A DNA stretch of 64,000 nt from NCBI GenBank assembly GCA_016292545.1, contig JAEDIG010000001.1, forward strand, positions 5,579-69,578, written 5' to 3'. Made by a program: the position numbers and the translations under genes. Shown piece after piece: positions 27,574 through 36,672 of the stretch. The DNA is from Bacteroidaceae bacterium (GTDB lineage Bacteria > Bacteroidota > Bacteroidia > Bacteroidales > Bacteroidaceae). How positions within the stretch are numbered: the first letter of the stretch is position 1; every line of letters begins with the position of its first letter. The notes under the pieces were generated by a model. The model saw only the letters and a list, made by a program, of their open reading frames with translations, was not told the origin of the DNA and searched no databases.

Positions 27574-29412
27574 ATGCGCAAGCGAATACTATTTTTCCTT
27601 TTAGCGATTGTTCCTGTTGTGACATTCTCCCAAGAGACATCCCGCACCTCGGCTATCGGATGGCCCGAGCAATATACGGGTGTCATGTTGCAGGGTTTCT
27701 CCTGGGACAACTACAGCCAGAGCCGTTGGTCCAGGCTCGAACGTCAGGCTGGTGAACTGGCCGGATGGTTCGACCTTGTATGGATTCCCAATTCGGGCTA
27801 CTGCGCACAGCACAACAACATGGGCTATCTGCCTTTGTACTATTGGAACCAGAACTCCAGTTTCGGCACAGAAGCCGAACTGCGTTCCCTCATTCGCACT
27901 TTCCGGCAAAACGGTATTGCCACCATTGCCGATGTGGTTATCAACCACCATAACACCAATGGATGGTTCGGATTCCCCCAGGAGACCTATCAGGGGGAGA
28001 CCTATCAGTTTCTGAGCACCGACATCTGCAACAACGATGATGGGGGAGATGCCCTCACGGAGGCTGCGGCACAGGGCGTGACCCTCTCTTCCAACAAGGA
28101 TTCGGGAGAGGACTGGCCGGGTTGTCGCGACCTCGACCATCAGTCGGCCAATGTGCAGCGCATTGTGAAGGCATACGAAGACTATCTGCTCCACGACCTG
28201 GGCTATGCCGGTTTCCGCTACGATATGGTGAAGGGCTACGGTGCTCAGTACACAGCCCTCTACAACACTGCCTCGCAGCCCCGGTTCTCCGTGGGCGAGT
28301 GTTGGGATGGAAGCCAGACCATCAAGGCATGGATCAACGGCACGAAGGTGGACGGTGTGCCCACCAGTGCTGCCTTCGACTTCCAGTTCCGCTATCGCGT
28401 TCGCGATGCCTTCAACGGAAATGACTGCCGTGCGCTTCTCAACACCTATACCGATGCCAACGGCACCGCCCTCAGCTACGATGCCGGCTACCGCCGCTGG
28501 GCCGTCACCTTTGTAGAGAACCACGACACCCAATACCGCAGCGAGAGCGAACCGCTCGACCCGCTGAAGTGCGACACTGCTGCGGCCAATGCCTATATGC
28601 TGGCCATGCCCGGCACACCTTGTGTCTTCCTGCCCCATTGGCTGGACTACAAGGCGGATATACGCCGGCAGATTGCCCTGCGCAAGCTGGTGGGCATCCA
28701 CTCGCAAAGCGCATTCCAGCATATCCAGCAGAGCGCGGGGGCTGTGGCCAATGTGGTGGACGGACTGAACGGCTCGCTCATTGTGGCCGTGGGAACGGGC
28801 GTGTCGCGCTACACACCCCGTGATTATGCCTCCACCCATACGCTTGCCCTTGAGGGCCGTCACTACAAGTATTTCATCCCAAACGGCCTCATGGAACAGT
28901 GGCAGCAGACCGAGGCGGCCATCCGGCAGCAGGAGCAGGCCGAACGTGAGGAGGAAGACAACTTCCAGCCCTATGTGGCCACCATCTACTGCAAGGCGGA
29001 TTTTGCGCCCGTCTATTTCTATGCGTGGGATTCCCAGCCGCTTCTTGGCAGCTGGCCCGGCCGGCTGATGACGGGGCAGACGCGTGTGGTGGACGGCGAG
29101 AACTGGTATTATATGGAATTCGACATTCCCACCAGAGACTATGAGTTCAACATCATCTTCAACCAGGGCAGCGGCAAGGCGCAGACCGATGACATATGCG
29201 GGCTCAGCCATACCCGCTTCTTTACGGCCACGCTGAGTGGCGGTAAGGTCGTGTATGAGGATGTCACCGATGCACATGCCAGCGGCATTGCCAGTCCGGC
29301 TCTGCCCTCTGCTGCAGCCACGACCGGGATGTTCGACCTCATGGGCCGCCGCCTGAAGGCCGTTCCTTCGCGCGGTGTCTATATCTGCAATGGCAAGAAA
29401 ATCGTAAAATAA
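27574..29412 (+). CDS. secreted alpha-amylase GH13 with CBM26-like module and short T9SS-like C-terminal tail
   Basis: The start at 27574 gives a signal peptide (MRKRILFFLLAIVPVVTFSQ) and a 612-residue protein. The GH13 barrel has DVVINHHN, the nucleophile region GFRYDMVKGYG, the acid/base Glu in VGECWDG and VENHDTQ. After the C-terminal beta domain a CBM26-like starch-binding module appears (APVYFYAWDSQPLLGSWPG to about DVTD). The last residues (MFDLMGRRL ... GVYICNGKKIVK) match the short C-terminal tails seen on many Prevotella secreted enzymes and resemble type IX secretion sorting signals. It occupies the position of susG but lacks a lipobox. It is probably exported differently from the SusG surface lipoprotein. 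The hairpin at 27506-27550 precedes it. Confidence 0.9.
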   Translation: MRKRILFFLLAIVPVVTFSQETSRTSAIGWPEQYTGVMLQGFSWDNYSQSRWSRLERQAGELAGWFDLVWIPNSGYCAQHNNMGYLPLYYWNQNSSFGTEAELRSLIRTFRQNGIATIADVVINHHNTNGWFGFPQETYQGETYQFLSTDICNNDDGGDALTEAAAQGVTLSSNKDSGEDWPGCRDLDHQSANVQRIVKAYEDYLLHDLGYAGFRYDMVKGYGAQYTALYNTASQPRFSVGECWDGSQTIKAWINGTKVDGVPTSAAFDFQFRYRVRDAFNGNDCRALLNTYTDANGTALSYDAGYRRWAVTFVENHDTQYRSESEPLDPLKCDTAAANAYMLAMPGTPCVFLPHWLDYKADIRRQIALRKLVGIHSQSAFQHIQQSAGAVANVVDGLNGSLIVAVGTGVSRYTPRDYASTHTLALEGRHYKYFIPNGLMEQWQQTEAAIRQQEQAEREEEDNFQPYVATIYCKADFAPVYFYAWDSQPLLGSWPGRLMTGQTRVVDGENWYYMEFDIPTRDYEFNIIFNQGSGKAQTDDICGLSHTRFFTATLSGGKVVYEDVTDAHASGIASPALPSAAATTGMFDLMGRRLKAVPSRGVYICNGKKIVK

Positions 29413-29423
29413 AGCAATACATC

Positions 29424-30755
29424 ATGAAATCCTTACCAAATCTTTCCTTCTGGAAACTGTTCAACATCTCTGCCGGCTTCTTTGGCGTACAGATTGCCTA
29501 CGCGCTGCAGAGTGCAAACATCTCACGCATCTTTGCCACGTTGGGAGCCGACCCCCATCAGCTGTCGTTCTTCTGGGTGCTGCCTCCCTTGATGGGCATG
29601 ATCGTGCAGCCCATTATCGGTGTGCTCAGCGACAAGACCTGGTGCCGCTTCGGGCGGCGCATCCCCTACCTGTTTGTGGGTGCTGTCATTGCCGTGGCGG
29701 TCATGCTTATGTTGCCCAATGCAGGCAGCTTCGGCCTCACCACACAGGTGGTCATGTGGGGCCTGACGGGCACCATGCTCTTCGGCCTTATGTCGCTCAT
29801 GCTGCTCGACACGTCTATCAACATCGCCATGCAGCCGTTCAAGATGATGGTGGGCGACATGGTCAACGAGCAGCAGAAGAGTGTGGCCTACAGCATCCAG
29901 TCGTTTCTCTGCAATGCCGGTTCGCTGGTGGGCTATCTGTTCCCATACGTCTTCACCTATCTGGGCATTTCCAACATTGCCCCCGAGGGCGTCATTCCCA
30001 ATTCGGTGATTTATTCCTTCTATGTGGGGGCTGCCATCCTCATCCTGTGTGTCATCTACACCACGCTGAATGTCAGGGAGTATTCGCCCGAACAGATGAA
30101 AGCCTATAGCGTGGAGTGCCCGTCTGCCGCTTCCGCAGCCTCCGCTGTCCGGGGCCAAAAGGTGTCCATCTCCTCTATCTTCCTCTCCATCGGCTCGGTG
30201 CAGTTCTTCTGCTGGGCCGCTTTCATGTACATGTGGACCTACACCAACGGTGCCATTGCCGCCCAGTGCTGGGGCACCACCGATGTGTATTCGGCAGGCT
30301 ATCAGGAAGCGGGCAACTGGGTGGGAGTGGCCTTTGCCGTGCAGGCCATTGGTTCGGTGATATGGGCCGCCCTCATCCCCATGCTCACCCGCCTCACTTC
30401 CACCCGCATTGCCTACATGCTTTCGCTGCTGATTGGGGCAGTGGGATTCGTCAGCACGCTCTGGGTCACCAACCAGTATGTGCTGCTGGGCAGTTTCCTG
30501 CTTGTGGGCTGTGCCTGGGCGGGCATGCTGGCTTTCCCCTTCATCCTTTTCACCAATGCCCTGCAGGGCAATCCCAAGATGGGCACCTATCTGGGCCTTT
30601 TCAACTGCACCATCTGCCTGCCCCAGATTGTGGCAGCCGTCTTCGGCGGTGCACTTCTCGGCCTGGTGGGCGGCGAGCAGGTGATGATGCTTGTCATTGC
30701 CGGTGTCTTCTTGGTTGTTGGTTCATTATGCGTTTTCACCATTAAAGAAAAATAA
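29424..30755 (+). CDS. MFS sugar transporter (maltose/maltodextrin carrier, SLC45/GPH-like)
   Basis: The 443-residue integral membrane protein has about 12 hydrophobic segments. The start (SFWKLFNISAGFFGVQIAYALQ) and the loop GVLSDKTWCRFGRRIPYLF are typical of MFS sugar carriers related to SLC45/GPH transporters found in Bacteroidota glucan loci. It lies 11 bp after the amylase and 8 bp before the 4-alpha-glucanotransferase. It therefore most likely brings maltose or maltodextrin across the inner membrane for MalQ. There is no signal peptide. Substrate is inferred from context. Confidence 0.88.
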   Translation: MKSLPNLSFWKLFNISAGFFGVQIAYALQSANISRIFATLGADPHQLSFFWVLPPLMGMIVQPIIGVLSDKTWCRFGRRIPYLFVGAVIAVAVMLMLPNAGSFGLTTQVVMWGLTGTMLFGLMSLMLLDTSINIAMQPFKMMVGDMVNEQQKSVAYSIQSFLCNAGSLVGYLFPYVFTYLGISNIAPEGVIPNSVIYSFYVGAAILILCVIYTTLNVREYSPEQMKAYSVECPSAASAASAVRGQKVSISSIFLSIGSVQFFCWAAFMYMWTYTNGAIAAQCWGTTDVYSAGYQEAGNWVGVAFAVQAIGSVIWAALIPMLTRLTSTRIAYMLSLLIGAVGFVSTLWVTNQYVLLGSFLLVGCAWAGMLAFPFILFTNALQGNPKMGTYLGLFNCTICLPQIVAAVFGGALLGLVGGEQVMMLVIAGVFLVVGSLCVFTIKEK

Positions 30756-30763
30756 ATACTGTT

Positions 30764-32704
30764 ATGCGTAACATACACGAAGGATTCCGCAACGCGGGAA
30801 CAGCCGTTCCAGTCTTTTCACTCCGCAGTGAAGGTAGCTTTGGCGTGGGTGATTTCGGCGATTTGCAGCGAATGACCGACTGGGTGGCCAAGACCGGCCA
30901 GCACATCCTGCAGATTCTGCCCATCAACGACACTACCAGCACCCACACCTGGGTGGACTCTTACCCCTATTCGGCCATCAGTATCTATGCCCTTCATCCC
31001 ATGTATTGCGACTTGCGCCAGCTGCCTGCGCTCAAGGACAAGGCCAAGGCTGCCCAGATGGAGGCCCGGCGCCAGCAGCTCAACAGCCTGCCGCAGGTGG
31101 ACTACGAAGCGGTGAACAACTGCAAGAACGAATATCTCCATCTGATATTCAAGCAGGTGTCGGCCAGCGTGCGCCGCACCAAGGCCTACCGCCTGTTCCT
31201 GGAAGAAACGGCCCATTGGCTGAATGGCTATGTGGACTTCTGCTGCCAGCGCGACCAGTCGGACCAGCCCGACTATTACCGTTGGGTGCAGTTTGTGCTG
31301 GACCAGCAGATGAAGGCCACCCATGAACATGCCCGTGAGGTGGGCGTGATGCTGAAGGGCGACATACCGATTGGTGTGAACCGCCATGGCGCCGATGTCC
31401 TGCTCGACCCCCGCTATTTCAACATGAACGGACAGGCGGGTGCGCCGCCCGACAATTTCTCGGCCAACGGCCAGAACTGGGGCTTCCCCACCTACAACTG
31501 GGACGAGATGCTCAAGGACGACTGCCAGTGGTGGGTGCGCCGCTTCCAGAACATGGCCAAGTATTTCGATGCCTACCGCATCGACCACGTGCTGGGCTTC
31601 TTCCGCATCTGGGAGATTCCCACCCATGCCGTCCATGGCCTGCTGGGCCAGTTCCAGCCGGCCCTGCCGCTTTCCAAGCAGGAGATAGAGGGCTATGGGC
31701 TTTTCCTCGACGAGGAGTTCATGACGCAGCCTTTCATTGCCGACTGGGTTGTCGACCGCCTTTTCCCCGGCCGCAGCGGGTGGGTGAAGGCTGTATGCCT
31801 CGACCATCAGCACGACGACATCTGGCAACTGAAGCCTGCATTCAGCACGCAGCGCAAGGTGGAAGCCTGGTTCAATGCCCATGAGGGCGAAACTGTGGAC
31901 GCAGACGGAGCAGACCGTTTCCGGATTGACGAGTCGCTCCGCGATGGCCTTTATACCCTTGTCGGCAATGTGCTTTTTGTGCGCGACCACAAGCGTCCCG
32001 AACGCTTCCATCCCCGCATCGCTGTGCAGAACGACCCTGTCTATGAAACACTCTGGCAGCACGACAAGGACAACTTCAACCGTCTCTACAACGACTTCTA
32101 CTATCATCGCCACAACCAGTTCTGGTATGAGGAAGCCATGAAGAAGCTGCCGCGCCTCTGCGATGCCACCGAGATGATCTGTTGTGCCGAGGACCTGGGC
32201 ATGGTGCCCGACTGTGTGCCCTGGGTGATGAACCAGCTCCAGATTCTCACGCTCGAACTCCAGTCCATGCCCAAGGACCCTGCCTGCAGGTTCGGCCATC
32301 TGGAACGCAATCCCTGGCGTTCTGTGTGCACCATCTCCAGCCATGATTCTGCCACCATGCGCATGTGGTGGGACGAGGACGAAAAGCTCACCCAGGAGTT
32401 CTACAACACCATGCTGGGACATGGCGGACCCGCTCCCCATCCCATGCCCGGATGGCTGGCTGCCGACATGGTGCAGCGCCATCTCTGCTGCCCCTCTGCC
32501 TTCTGCATCATCACCCTGCAGGACTGGCTCGCCTGCTCCGAGACGCTCCGCCTTCCCGATGCCAGTGCCGAGCGCATCAACATCCCGGCCAATCCCCGCC
32601 ATTACTGGCGCTACCGCATGCACCTCACCATCGAGGAACTGATGGCTGCGGATGAACTCAATGACATGATACTCAATATGGTGAAAAATGGACAGCGTGC
32701 GTAG
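30764..32704 (+). CDS. malQ: 4-alpha-glucanotransferase (amylomaltase, GH77)
   Basis: This 646-residue cytoplasmic protein has no signal peptide. GH77 motifs are evident: SYPYSAISIYALHPMY near the N terminus, GDIPIGVNRHGAD, APPDNFSANGQNWGFPTYNW, the nucleophile Asp in DAYRIDHVLGFFRIWEIP and the acid/base Glu in CCAEDLGMVP. ISSHDSATMRMWW also fits. The enzyme disproportionates maltooligosaccharides and frees glucose for glycolysis. It lacks the N-terminal CBM20 modules found on longer Bacteroidota MalQ proteins. The gene is 8 bp after the transporter and its end overlaps the galactanase start by 17 nt. Confidence 0.95.
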   Translation: MRNIHEGFRNAGTAVPVFSLRSEGSFGVGDFGDLQRMTDWVAKTGQHILQILPINDTTSTHTWVDSYPYSAISIYALHPMYCDLRQLPALKDKAKAAQMEARRQQLNSLPQVDYEAVNNCKNEYLHLIFKQVSASVRRTKAYRLFLEETAHWLNGYVDFCCQRDQSDQPDYYRWVQFVLDQQMKATHEHAREVGVMLKGDIPIGVNRHGADVLLDPRYFNMNGQAGAPPDNFSANGQNWGFPTYNWDEMLKDDCQWWVRRFQNMAKYFDAYRIDHVLGFFRIWEIPTHAVHGLLGQFQPALPLSKQEIEGYGLFLDEEFMTQPFIADWVVDRLFPGRSGWVKAVCLDHQHDDIWQLKPAFSTQRKVEAWFNAHEGETVDADGADRFRIDESLRDGLYTLVGNVLFVRDHKRPERFHPRIAVQNDPVYETLWQHDKDNFNRLYNDFYYHRHNQFWYEEAMKKLPRLCDATEMICCAEDLGMVPDCVPWVMNQLQILTLELQSMPKDPACRFGHLERNPWRSVCTISSHDSATMRMWWDEDEKLTQEFYNTMLGHGGPAPHPMPGWLAADMVQRHLCCPSAFCIITLQDWLACSETLRLPDASAERINIPANPRHYWRYRMHLTIEELMAADELNDMILNMVKNGQRA

Positions 32705-33941
32705 CATTTTCATGGGGCTGCTCCTTGTGCCGCTCTCGCTCATGGGACAGACGTTCTGGCGCGGGGCAGACATCTCGTGGTACACGGAGATGGAGGCCGA
32801 CGGCAGGCGCTTCTGTAACCAGCAGGGCGAGGAGCGCAGCTGCCCTGCGTTGATGAAGGAACTGGGAATGAATGCAGTCCGCCTGCGTGTGTGGGTGAAT
32901 CCGTCGCTCCGCTTGTGCGACTATTGCCACACGGCCGATGTGGTGGCCAAGGCCAAGGCGGCCAGTGCTTTGGGAATGGAAGTGCTCATTGATTTCCATT
33001 ACAGCGACTGGTGGGCCGACCCCGGCCGCCAGGACATTCCTGCCGAATGGACCGACAAGTCGGTTGCAGCCCTGCAGAAAGCTGTGGACGGCCACACCAA
33101 GGCTGTGCTCACAGCCCTCAAGGATGCTGGCGTGCAGCCGCGCTGGGTGCAGGTGGGCAACGAAACCAACAGCGGCATGCTGTTGGAAACGGGCCGTGCC
33201 AGTGATGCCAGCACAGCCTATGCCCAGCTGTTCCAGTCGGGTGCCGAGGCCGCACGCGAGGTTTTTCCCAATATACAGGTGATTGCACATCTGGCCAATG
33301 GCTATGACCAGGGCTCGCTGCTCTGGAACCTGAATCTTTTGAAGAAGGGTGGAGCCCGGTTTGATATGATAGGCCTTTCCTGCTATCCCTCGCTCTATCG
33401 CTATTGGTCGGATGGCAAGTATGTCAATGTCAGGTTCTGGTCTGAAACGGACCGTAGGGAGGTTACGTTGACCTCTGCCGCTGACTATATCCGTGCCACC
33501 TTCGAGAGCATCGATTTCCTGGCCTCCCGCTTTGGTGTGCCCGTGATGATATGCGAGACGGGGGTGCCGGTGGCAGATGTAGCTGCTGGTGCCCAGCTTG
33601 TCGCGGATCTCATGACGCGTGCCCGCAGCAATCCTCACTGCCAGGGTGTCTTCTACTGGGAACCGGAGTGCGAGCCTTCCTGGCGTCCGTCGAGCTATGA
33701 GGCCTGGGGATGGAATGCCTACGACATGGGTGCCTTCCAGAACGGCAGGCCCACAGCCATCCTCGATGCCTTCTCCCCCACCGACGACGAGCGGCTCACC
33801 GAGCCTGTCCCTGTAGTCCGGGCTTCTGCTGGCAGGGTTCCTACGTACGACCTCTGTGGCCGTCCTGTCACATCCCCCTGCGGCATCTATATCCGCGATG
33901 GCCGGATTGTTGCCCATTCCCATAAGTTCAGTAAACAATAA
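32688..33941 (+). CDS. arabinogalactan endo-beta-1,4-galactanase (GH53) with short T9SS-like tail
   Basis: The 417-residue secreted protein has signal peptide MDSVRSIFMGLLLVPLSLMGQ. GH53 features are clear: FWRGADISWYTEMEADG at the mature N terminus, MNAVRLRVWVNP, IDFHYSDWWADPGRQ, the acid/base Glu in QVGNETNSGM, and the nucleophile Glu in MICETGVP. GH53 enzymes cut beta-1,4-galactan side chains of pectin, a substrate unrelated to starch. The C terminus (YDLCGRPVTSPCGIYIRDGR) resembles the tail on the nearby amylase. The start overlaps malQ by 17 nt, so it is embedded in the starch operon. ATG 32712 is a less likely alternative start. Confidence 0.93.
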   Translation: MDSVRSIFMGLLLVPLSLMGQTFWRGADISWYTEMEADGRRFCNQQGEERSCPALMKELGMNAVRLRVWVNPSLRLCDYCHTADVVAKAKAASALGMEVLIDFHYSDWWADPGRQDIPAEWTDKSVAALQKAVDGHTKAVLTALKDAGVQPRWVQVGNETNSGMLLETGRASDASTAYAQLFQSGAEAAREVFPNIQVIAHLANGYDQGSLLWNLNLLKKGGARFDMIGLSCYPSLYRYWSDGKYVNVRFWSETDRREVTLTSAADYIRATFESIDFLASRFGVPVMICETGVPVADVAAGAQLVADLMTRARSNPHCQGVFYWEPECEPSWRPSSYEAWGWNAYDMGAFQNGRPTAILDAFSPTDDERLTEPVPVVRASAGRVPTYDLCGRPVTSPCGIYIRDGRIVAHSHKFSKQ

Positions 33942-33967
33942 AAACAAACGAAATCCTATATTAATAT

Positions 33968-35896
33968 ATGTATATCCCAAGATTCATTCCGCTCACAGCG
34001 TTTCTTCTGCTTATGATTACATCTTGTTCGCAACCGACCGATGACCCACGTGTTTTCAATGAGATGGAGTATACTCCACAGCAAACCACCTTCTGCCTCA
34101 ATGCTCCCTCCGATGCACAGGAAGTGAAGCTGCGCCTCTATGAGTCGGCCGTGGCCGGGCAGCCCGTGCGCACCGTTTCCCTCAAGCGTGTGGCCGACGA
34201 CCGCTGGACGGCTGTTGTGCCGGGCGACCTGATGGGCATGTTCTACACCTTCGATATGGGGCGTGGCGAATGTCCCGGCACCTTTGCCAAGGCCGTGGGT
34301 GTCAATGGCAAGCGTGCCGCCATCATCGACCTTTCTGCCACCGACCCCGAGGGCTGGGCCGAAGATGTGCGTCCTGCCCTGGAAACGCCTGCCGACATGG
34401 TGGTGTATGAGATGCACCATCGCGACTTCTCCATCCATCCCAGCCGTGGCAGCCGTTATCCGGGCAAGTTTCTGGCCCTCACGGAACCCGATAACATCCG
34501 GTATCTCCAGGACCTGGGCATCAATGCCGTGCAGATTCTCCCATCCTATGATTATGCCACGGTCGATGAGAGCCGCCCCGATGTACCCCAATACAACTGG
34601 GGCTACGACCCGCTCAACTACAATGTGCCCGAGGGCTCCTATTCCACCGATGCCACGCGTCCCGAAGTGCGCATCCGCGAATTCAAGCAGATGGTGCAGG
34701 CACTCCACCGGGCGGGCATACGTGTGATTCTGGATGTGGTGTACAATCATTGCATGAGCATTGACGGCAGCAATTTCCAGCTCACCTATCCCGACTATTA
34801 CTTCCGCAAACTGGCCGACGGGAAATATTCCGACGGATCTGGATGCGGCAACGAAACGGCTTCAGAACGTCCGCTCATGCGACAGTTCATGCTGGAGAGC
34901 GTGCGCTATTGGATTGAGGAATACCACATCGATGGCTTCCGTTTCGACCTCATGGGCATCCACGACATTGAGACGATGAACCTCATCCGTCAGGAGGTGG
35001 ACAAGATAGACCCTTCCATCACCATCTATGGCGAGGGATGGAGTGCCGGCCAGTGTGCCATCGAACAGGAGCGGCTGGCCATGAAGGCCGTCACCTACAA
35101 GATGCCGGGCATCGGTGCGTTTGCCGATGACATGCGCGATGCCATCCGTGGCCCCTTTAGCGACGACACCAAGCCTGCTTTCCTGGCTGCCTTGCCCGGC
35201 CATGAGGAGAGCATCAAGTTCGGACTGGTGGGAGGCATCCGGCATCCGCAGGTCGACATGGAGCGCGTGAACTACAGCAAGGAACCCTGGACTGCCCAGC
35301 CCACCCAGCATGTCAGCTATGTGTCTTGCCACGACGACATGAGCCTTGTGGACCGTCTGCGTGCGTCCTTCCCTGGCATCCAGACGGAGGAGCTCATCCG
35401 CCTGGATAAACTGGCACAGACCTTCGTCCTCACCTCGCAGGGCATTCCATTCCTTTGGGCCGGCGAGGAAGTGCTGCGCGACAAGAAGGGTGTCCACAAC
35501 TCCTATAACCAGCCGGACTCCATCAATCAGATCGACTGGACCCATCTGGAGAAGTATCAGGATGTGTTCCGTTATTACCGTGGTCTCATCCAGATGCGCC
35601 GTGCCCACAAGGCATTCCGCATGGCCGATGCCGAGCTGGTGCGCAGCCACATGCTTTTCCTCGATGCCCCCTCTTGTGTGGTGGCTTTCATGCTCGACGG
35701 GCAGGCTGTAGGTGACAGCTGGAACCACATTGTCTGCATCATGAACTCCAACCGCACGCCCCAGAGTGTCACCATTCCCCAGGGAACCTATACGGTGGTT
35801 TGCCGCGACGGTCTTGTATGCTCCGATGGCCTCGACAGCGTGCAGGGCGGCACAGTGACAGTGGGTGCCCAGCAGGCCCTCATTCTTCACGACTAG
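33968..35896 (+). CDS. type I pullulanase lipoprotein (GH13)
   Basis: The protein is 642 residues. The lipobox TSC in LLLMITSCSQ marks a lipoprotein. An N-terminal CBM48-like domain (TTFCLNAPSDAQEVKLRLYE) precedes the GH13 barrel. The pullulanase signature YNWGYDPLNY is present. The catalytic regions are DVVYNHCM, the nucleophile Asp in GFRFDLMGIHD, the acid/base Glu in YGEGWSAG and VSCHDDMSL. It should cleave alpha-1,6 branches in starch or its oligosaccharides. It closes the operon, 26 bp after the galactanase, and is followed by a large hairpin. Confidence 0.93.
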   Translation: MYIPRFIPLTAFLLLMITSCSQPTDDPRVFNEMEYTPQQTTFCLNAPSDAQEVKLRLYESAVAGQPVRTVSLKRVADDRWTAVVPGDLMGMFYTFDMGRGECPGTFAKAVGVNGKRAAIIDLSATDPEGWAEDVRPALETPADMVVYEMHHRDFSIHPSRGSRYPGKFLALTEPDNIRYLQDLGINAVQILPSYDYATVDESRPDVPQYNWGYDPLNYNVPEGSYSTDATRPEVRIREFKQMVQALHRAGIRVILDVVYNHCMSIDGSNFQLTYPDYYFRKLADGKYSDGSGCGNETASERPLMRQFMLESVRYWIEEYHIDGFRFDLMGIHDIETMNLIRQEVDKIDPSITIYGEGWSAGQCAIEQERLAMKAVTYKMPGIGAFADDMRDAIRGPFSDDTKPAFLAALPGHEESIKFGLVGGIRHPQVDMERVNYSKEPWTAQPTQHVSYVSCHDDMSLVDRLRASFPGIQTEELIRLDKLAQTFVLTSQGIPFLWAGEEVLRDKKGVHNSYNQPDSINQIDWTHLEKYQDVFRYYRGLIQMRRAHKAFRMADAELVRSHMLFLDAPSCVVAFMLDGQAVGDSWNHIVCIMNSNRTPQSVTIPQGTYTVVCRDGLVCSDGLDSVQGGTVTVGAQQALILHD

Positions 35897-35919
35897 TTCA
35901 GTCCTGTGCTGTTCTGATT

Positions 35920-35960
35920 GCCCCCCCCTCAGCTCCCCTAAACGGGGGAACGAGGGGGGC
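35920..35960. terminator. large GC-rich hairpin after the starch locus
   Basis: A C-run (35921-35928) and a G-run (35954-35959) form the base of a stem that encloses a second stem CTCCCC/GGGGG. It lies 24 bp after the pullulanase stop. No T-tract follows on the plus strand, so factor-independent termination is uncertain. Similar CCCCTAAACGGGGG-type hairpins are familiar as intergenic elements in Bacteroidota. Confidence 0.5.
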
Positions 35961-36197
35961 TGCTTGAACAAGCCGAGCGGATGCCAACCTTTACGACGGG
36001 AAGGCCTGTGGGCGAAAACATTGGCCATACAGTGCTCCACAAGGTCATTGTGGTGTATCGCGGTGTGGAAACGGTGATGTGCAAGGAGGTTCATGGGTGA
36101 AACGTTTTTTAGTGACGGCATTTATCTGTTTATGTGTCTTCTGCAGGTGGTGCCATGCACCCTTACCGGCATTCCGACGGTGCAAAGTTACGACAAG

Positions 36198-36250
36198 GTT
36201 TCCGTTCCTGCAAGAGGTTTCCGACCTGGCGCCGCCTCGTTTCCGACCTG
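36198..36250 (+). repeat. three spaced copies of GTTTCCG(A/T)CCTG-like motif
   Basis: Copies begin at 36198, 36217 and 36239. The second and third are identical over 12 bp (GTTTCCGACCTG) and the first differs slightly. Spacing is 19 and 22 bp, roughly two helical turns, so they could be stacked protein-binding sites. It is too short and irregular for CRISPR. Confidence 0.5.
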
Positions 36251-36365
36251 CCGTGCCGCCGGGCTGCTTCCTCGTGTGTATGCGCGCTCACATGCGTATC
36301 GCAGTGGACGCGGGACACCCGCTTCTCAAGGGCCTCTGGAGGGAGAAAATGGGGTCTCTTTTTTC

Positions 36366-36419
36366 CCTAACTGGAGAAATTTTGTTACCCAGTTGGGCAG
36401 CAAATTTTTTCCAGTTAGG
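36366..36419. repeat. 19-bp inverted repeat
   Basis: CCTAACTGGAGAAATTTTG (36366-36384) and CAAATTTTTTCCAGTTAGG (36401-36419) are complementary at 17 of 19 positions with a 16-nt loop. The loop and right arm also contain a direct repeat, CCAGTT(G/A)GGCAGCAA at 36389 and 36411. Confidence 0.65.
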
Positions 36420-36448
36420 CAGCAATGCGGCACTGCCCGATGCCCTGA

Positions 36449-36472
36449 GCGTCCACAGTGTCCCGCGTCCAC
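36449..36472 (-). repeat. 24-bp dispersed repeat, inverted copy
   Basis: The reverse complement of this 24-mer matches the copy at 36673-36696 with one mismatch, and its first 15 bases recur at 36304-36318 (GTGGACGCGGGACAC). The unit has GTGGACGC at both ends. The two full copies are in inverted orientation about 200 bp apart. Confidence 0.7.
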
Positions 36473-36672
36473 AGGAAGCGAATTGGGAGATGAAACCTGT
36501 ATTCTATCTATTAATCAACCGTTCATTTATATAAACTTCAAGTCTCCATCGCGCGCGCGATATATATTAGTATTTATTAACTTGAAAAATCATTATTTTT
36601 CCCTCATAATATCCCTTCCTGGCCTCAGAACAGGGCAGCGGTGTGGGGGGGTGCAGGTGCAAATCGGTTCCA

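Noticed and set aside
27574..29412. Calling the amylase susG
   Set aside because: The position fits, but it lacks the lipobox and SusG-type architecture; the CBM26-like module and the C-terminal tail argue for a different secreted amylase.
35981..36100. 39-codon plus-strand frame in the repeat-rich gap
   Set aside because: It has no start context or similarity, and the opposite strand is equally open; possibly the remnant of a decayed gene but not supportable.
36198..36250. CRISPR-like spaced repeats
   Set aside because: The repeats are only 12 bp, spacing is 7-10 bp and irregular, and no cas gene is near.
36079..36534. 151-codon frame in the repeat-rich gap
   Set aside because: It runs through several inverted repeats, has compositional bias and overlaps another frame of similar quality; non-coding is more likely.
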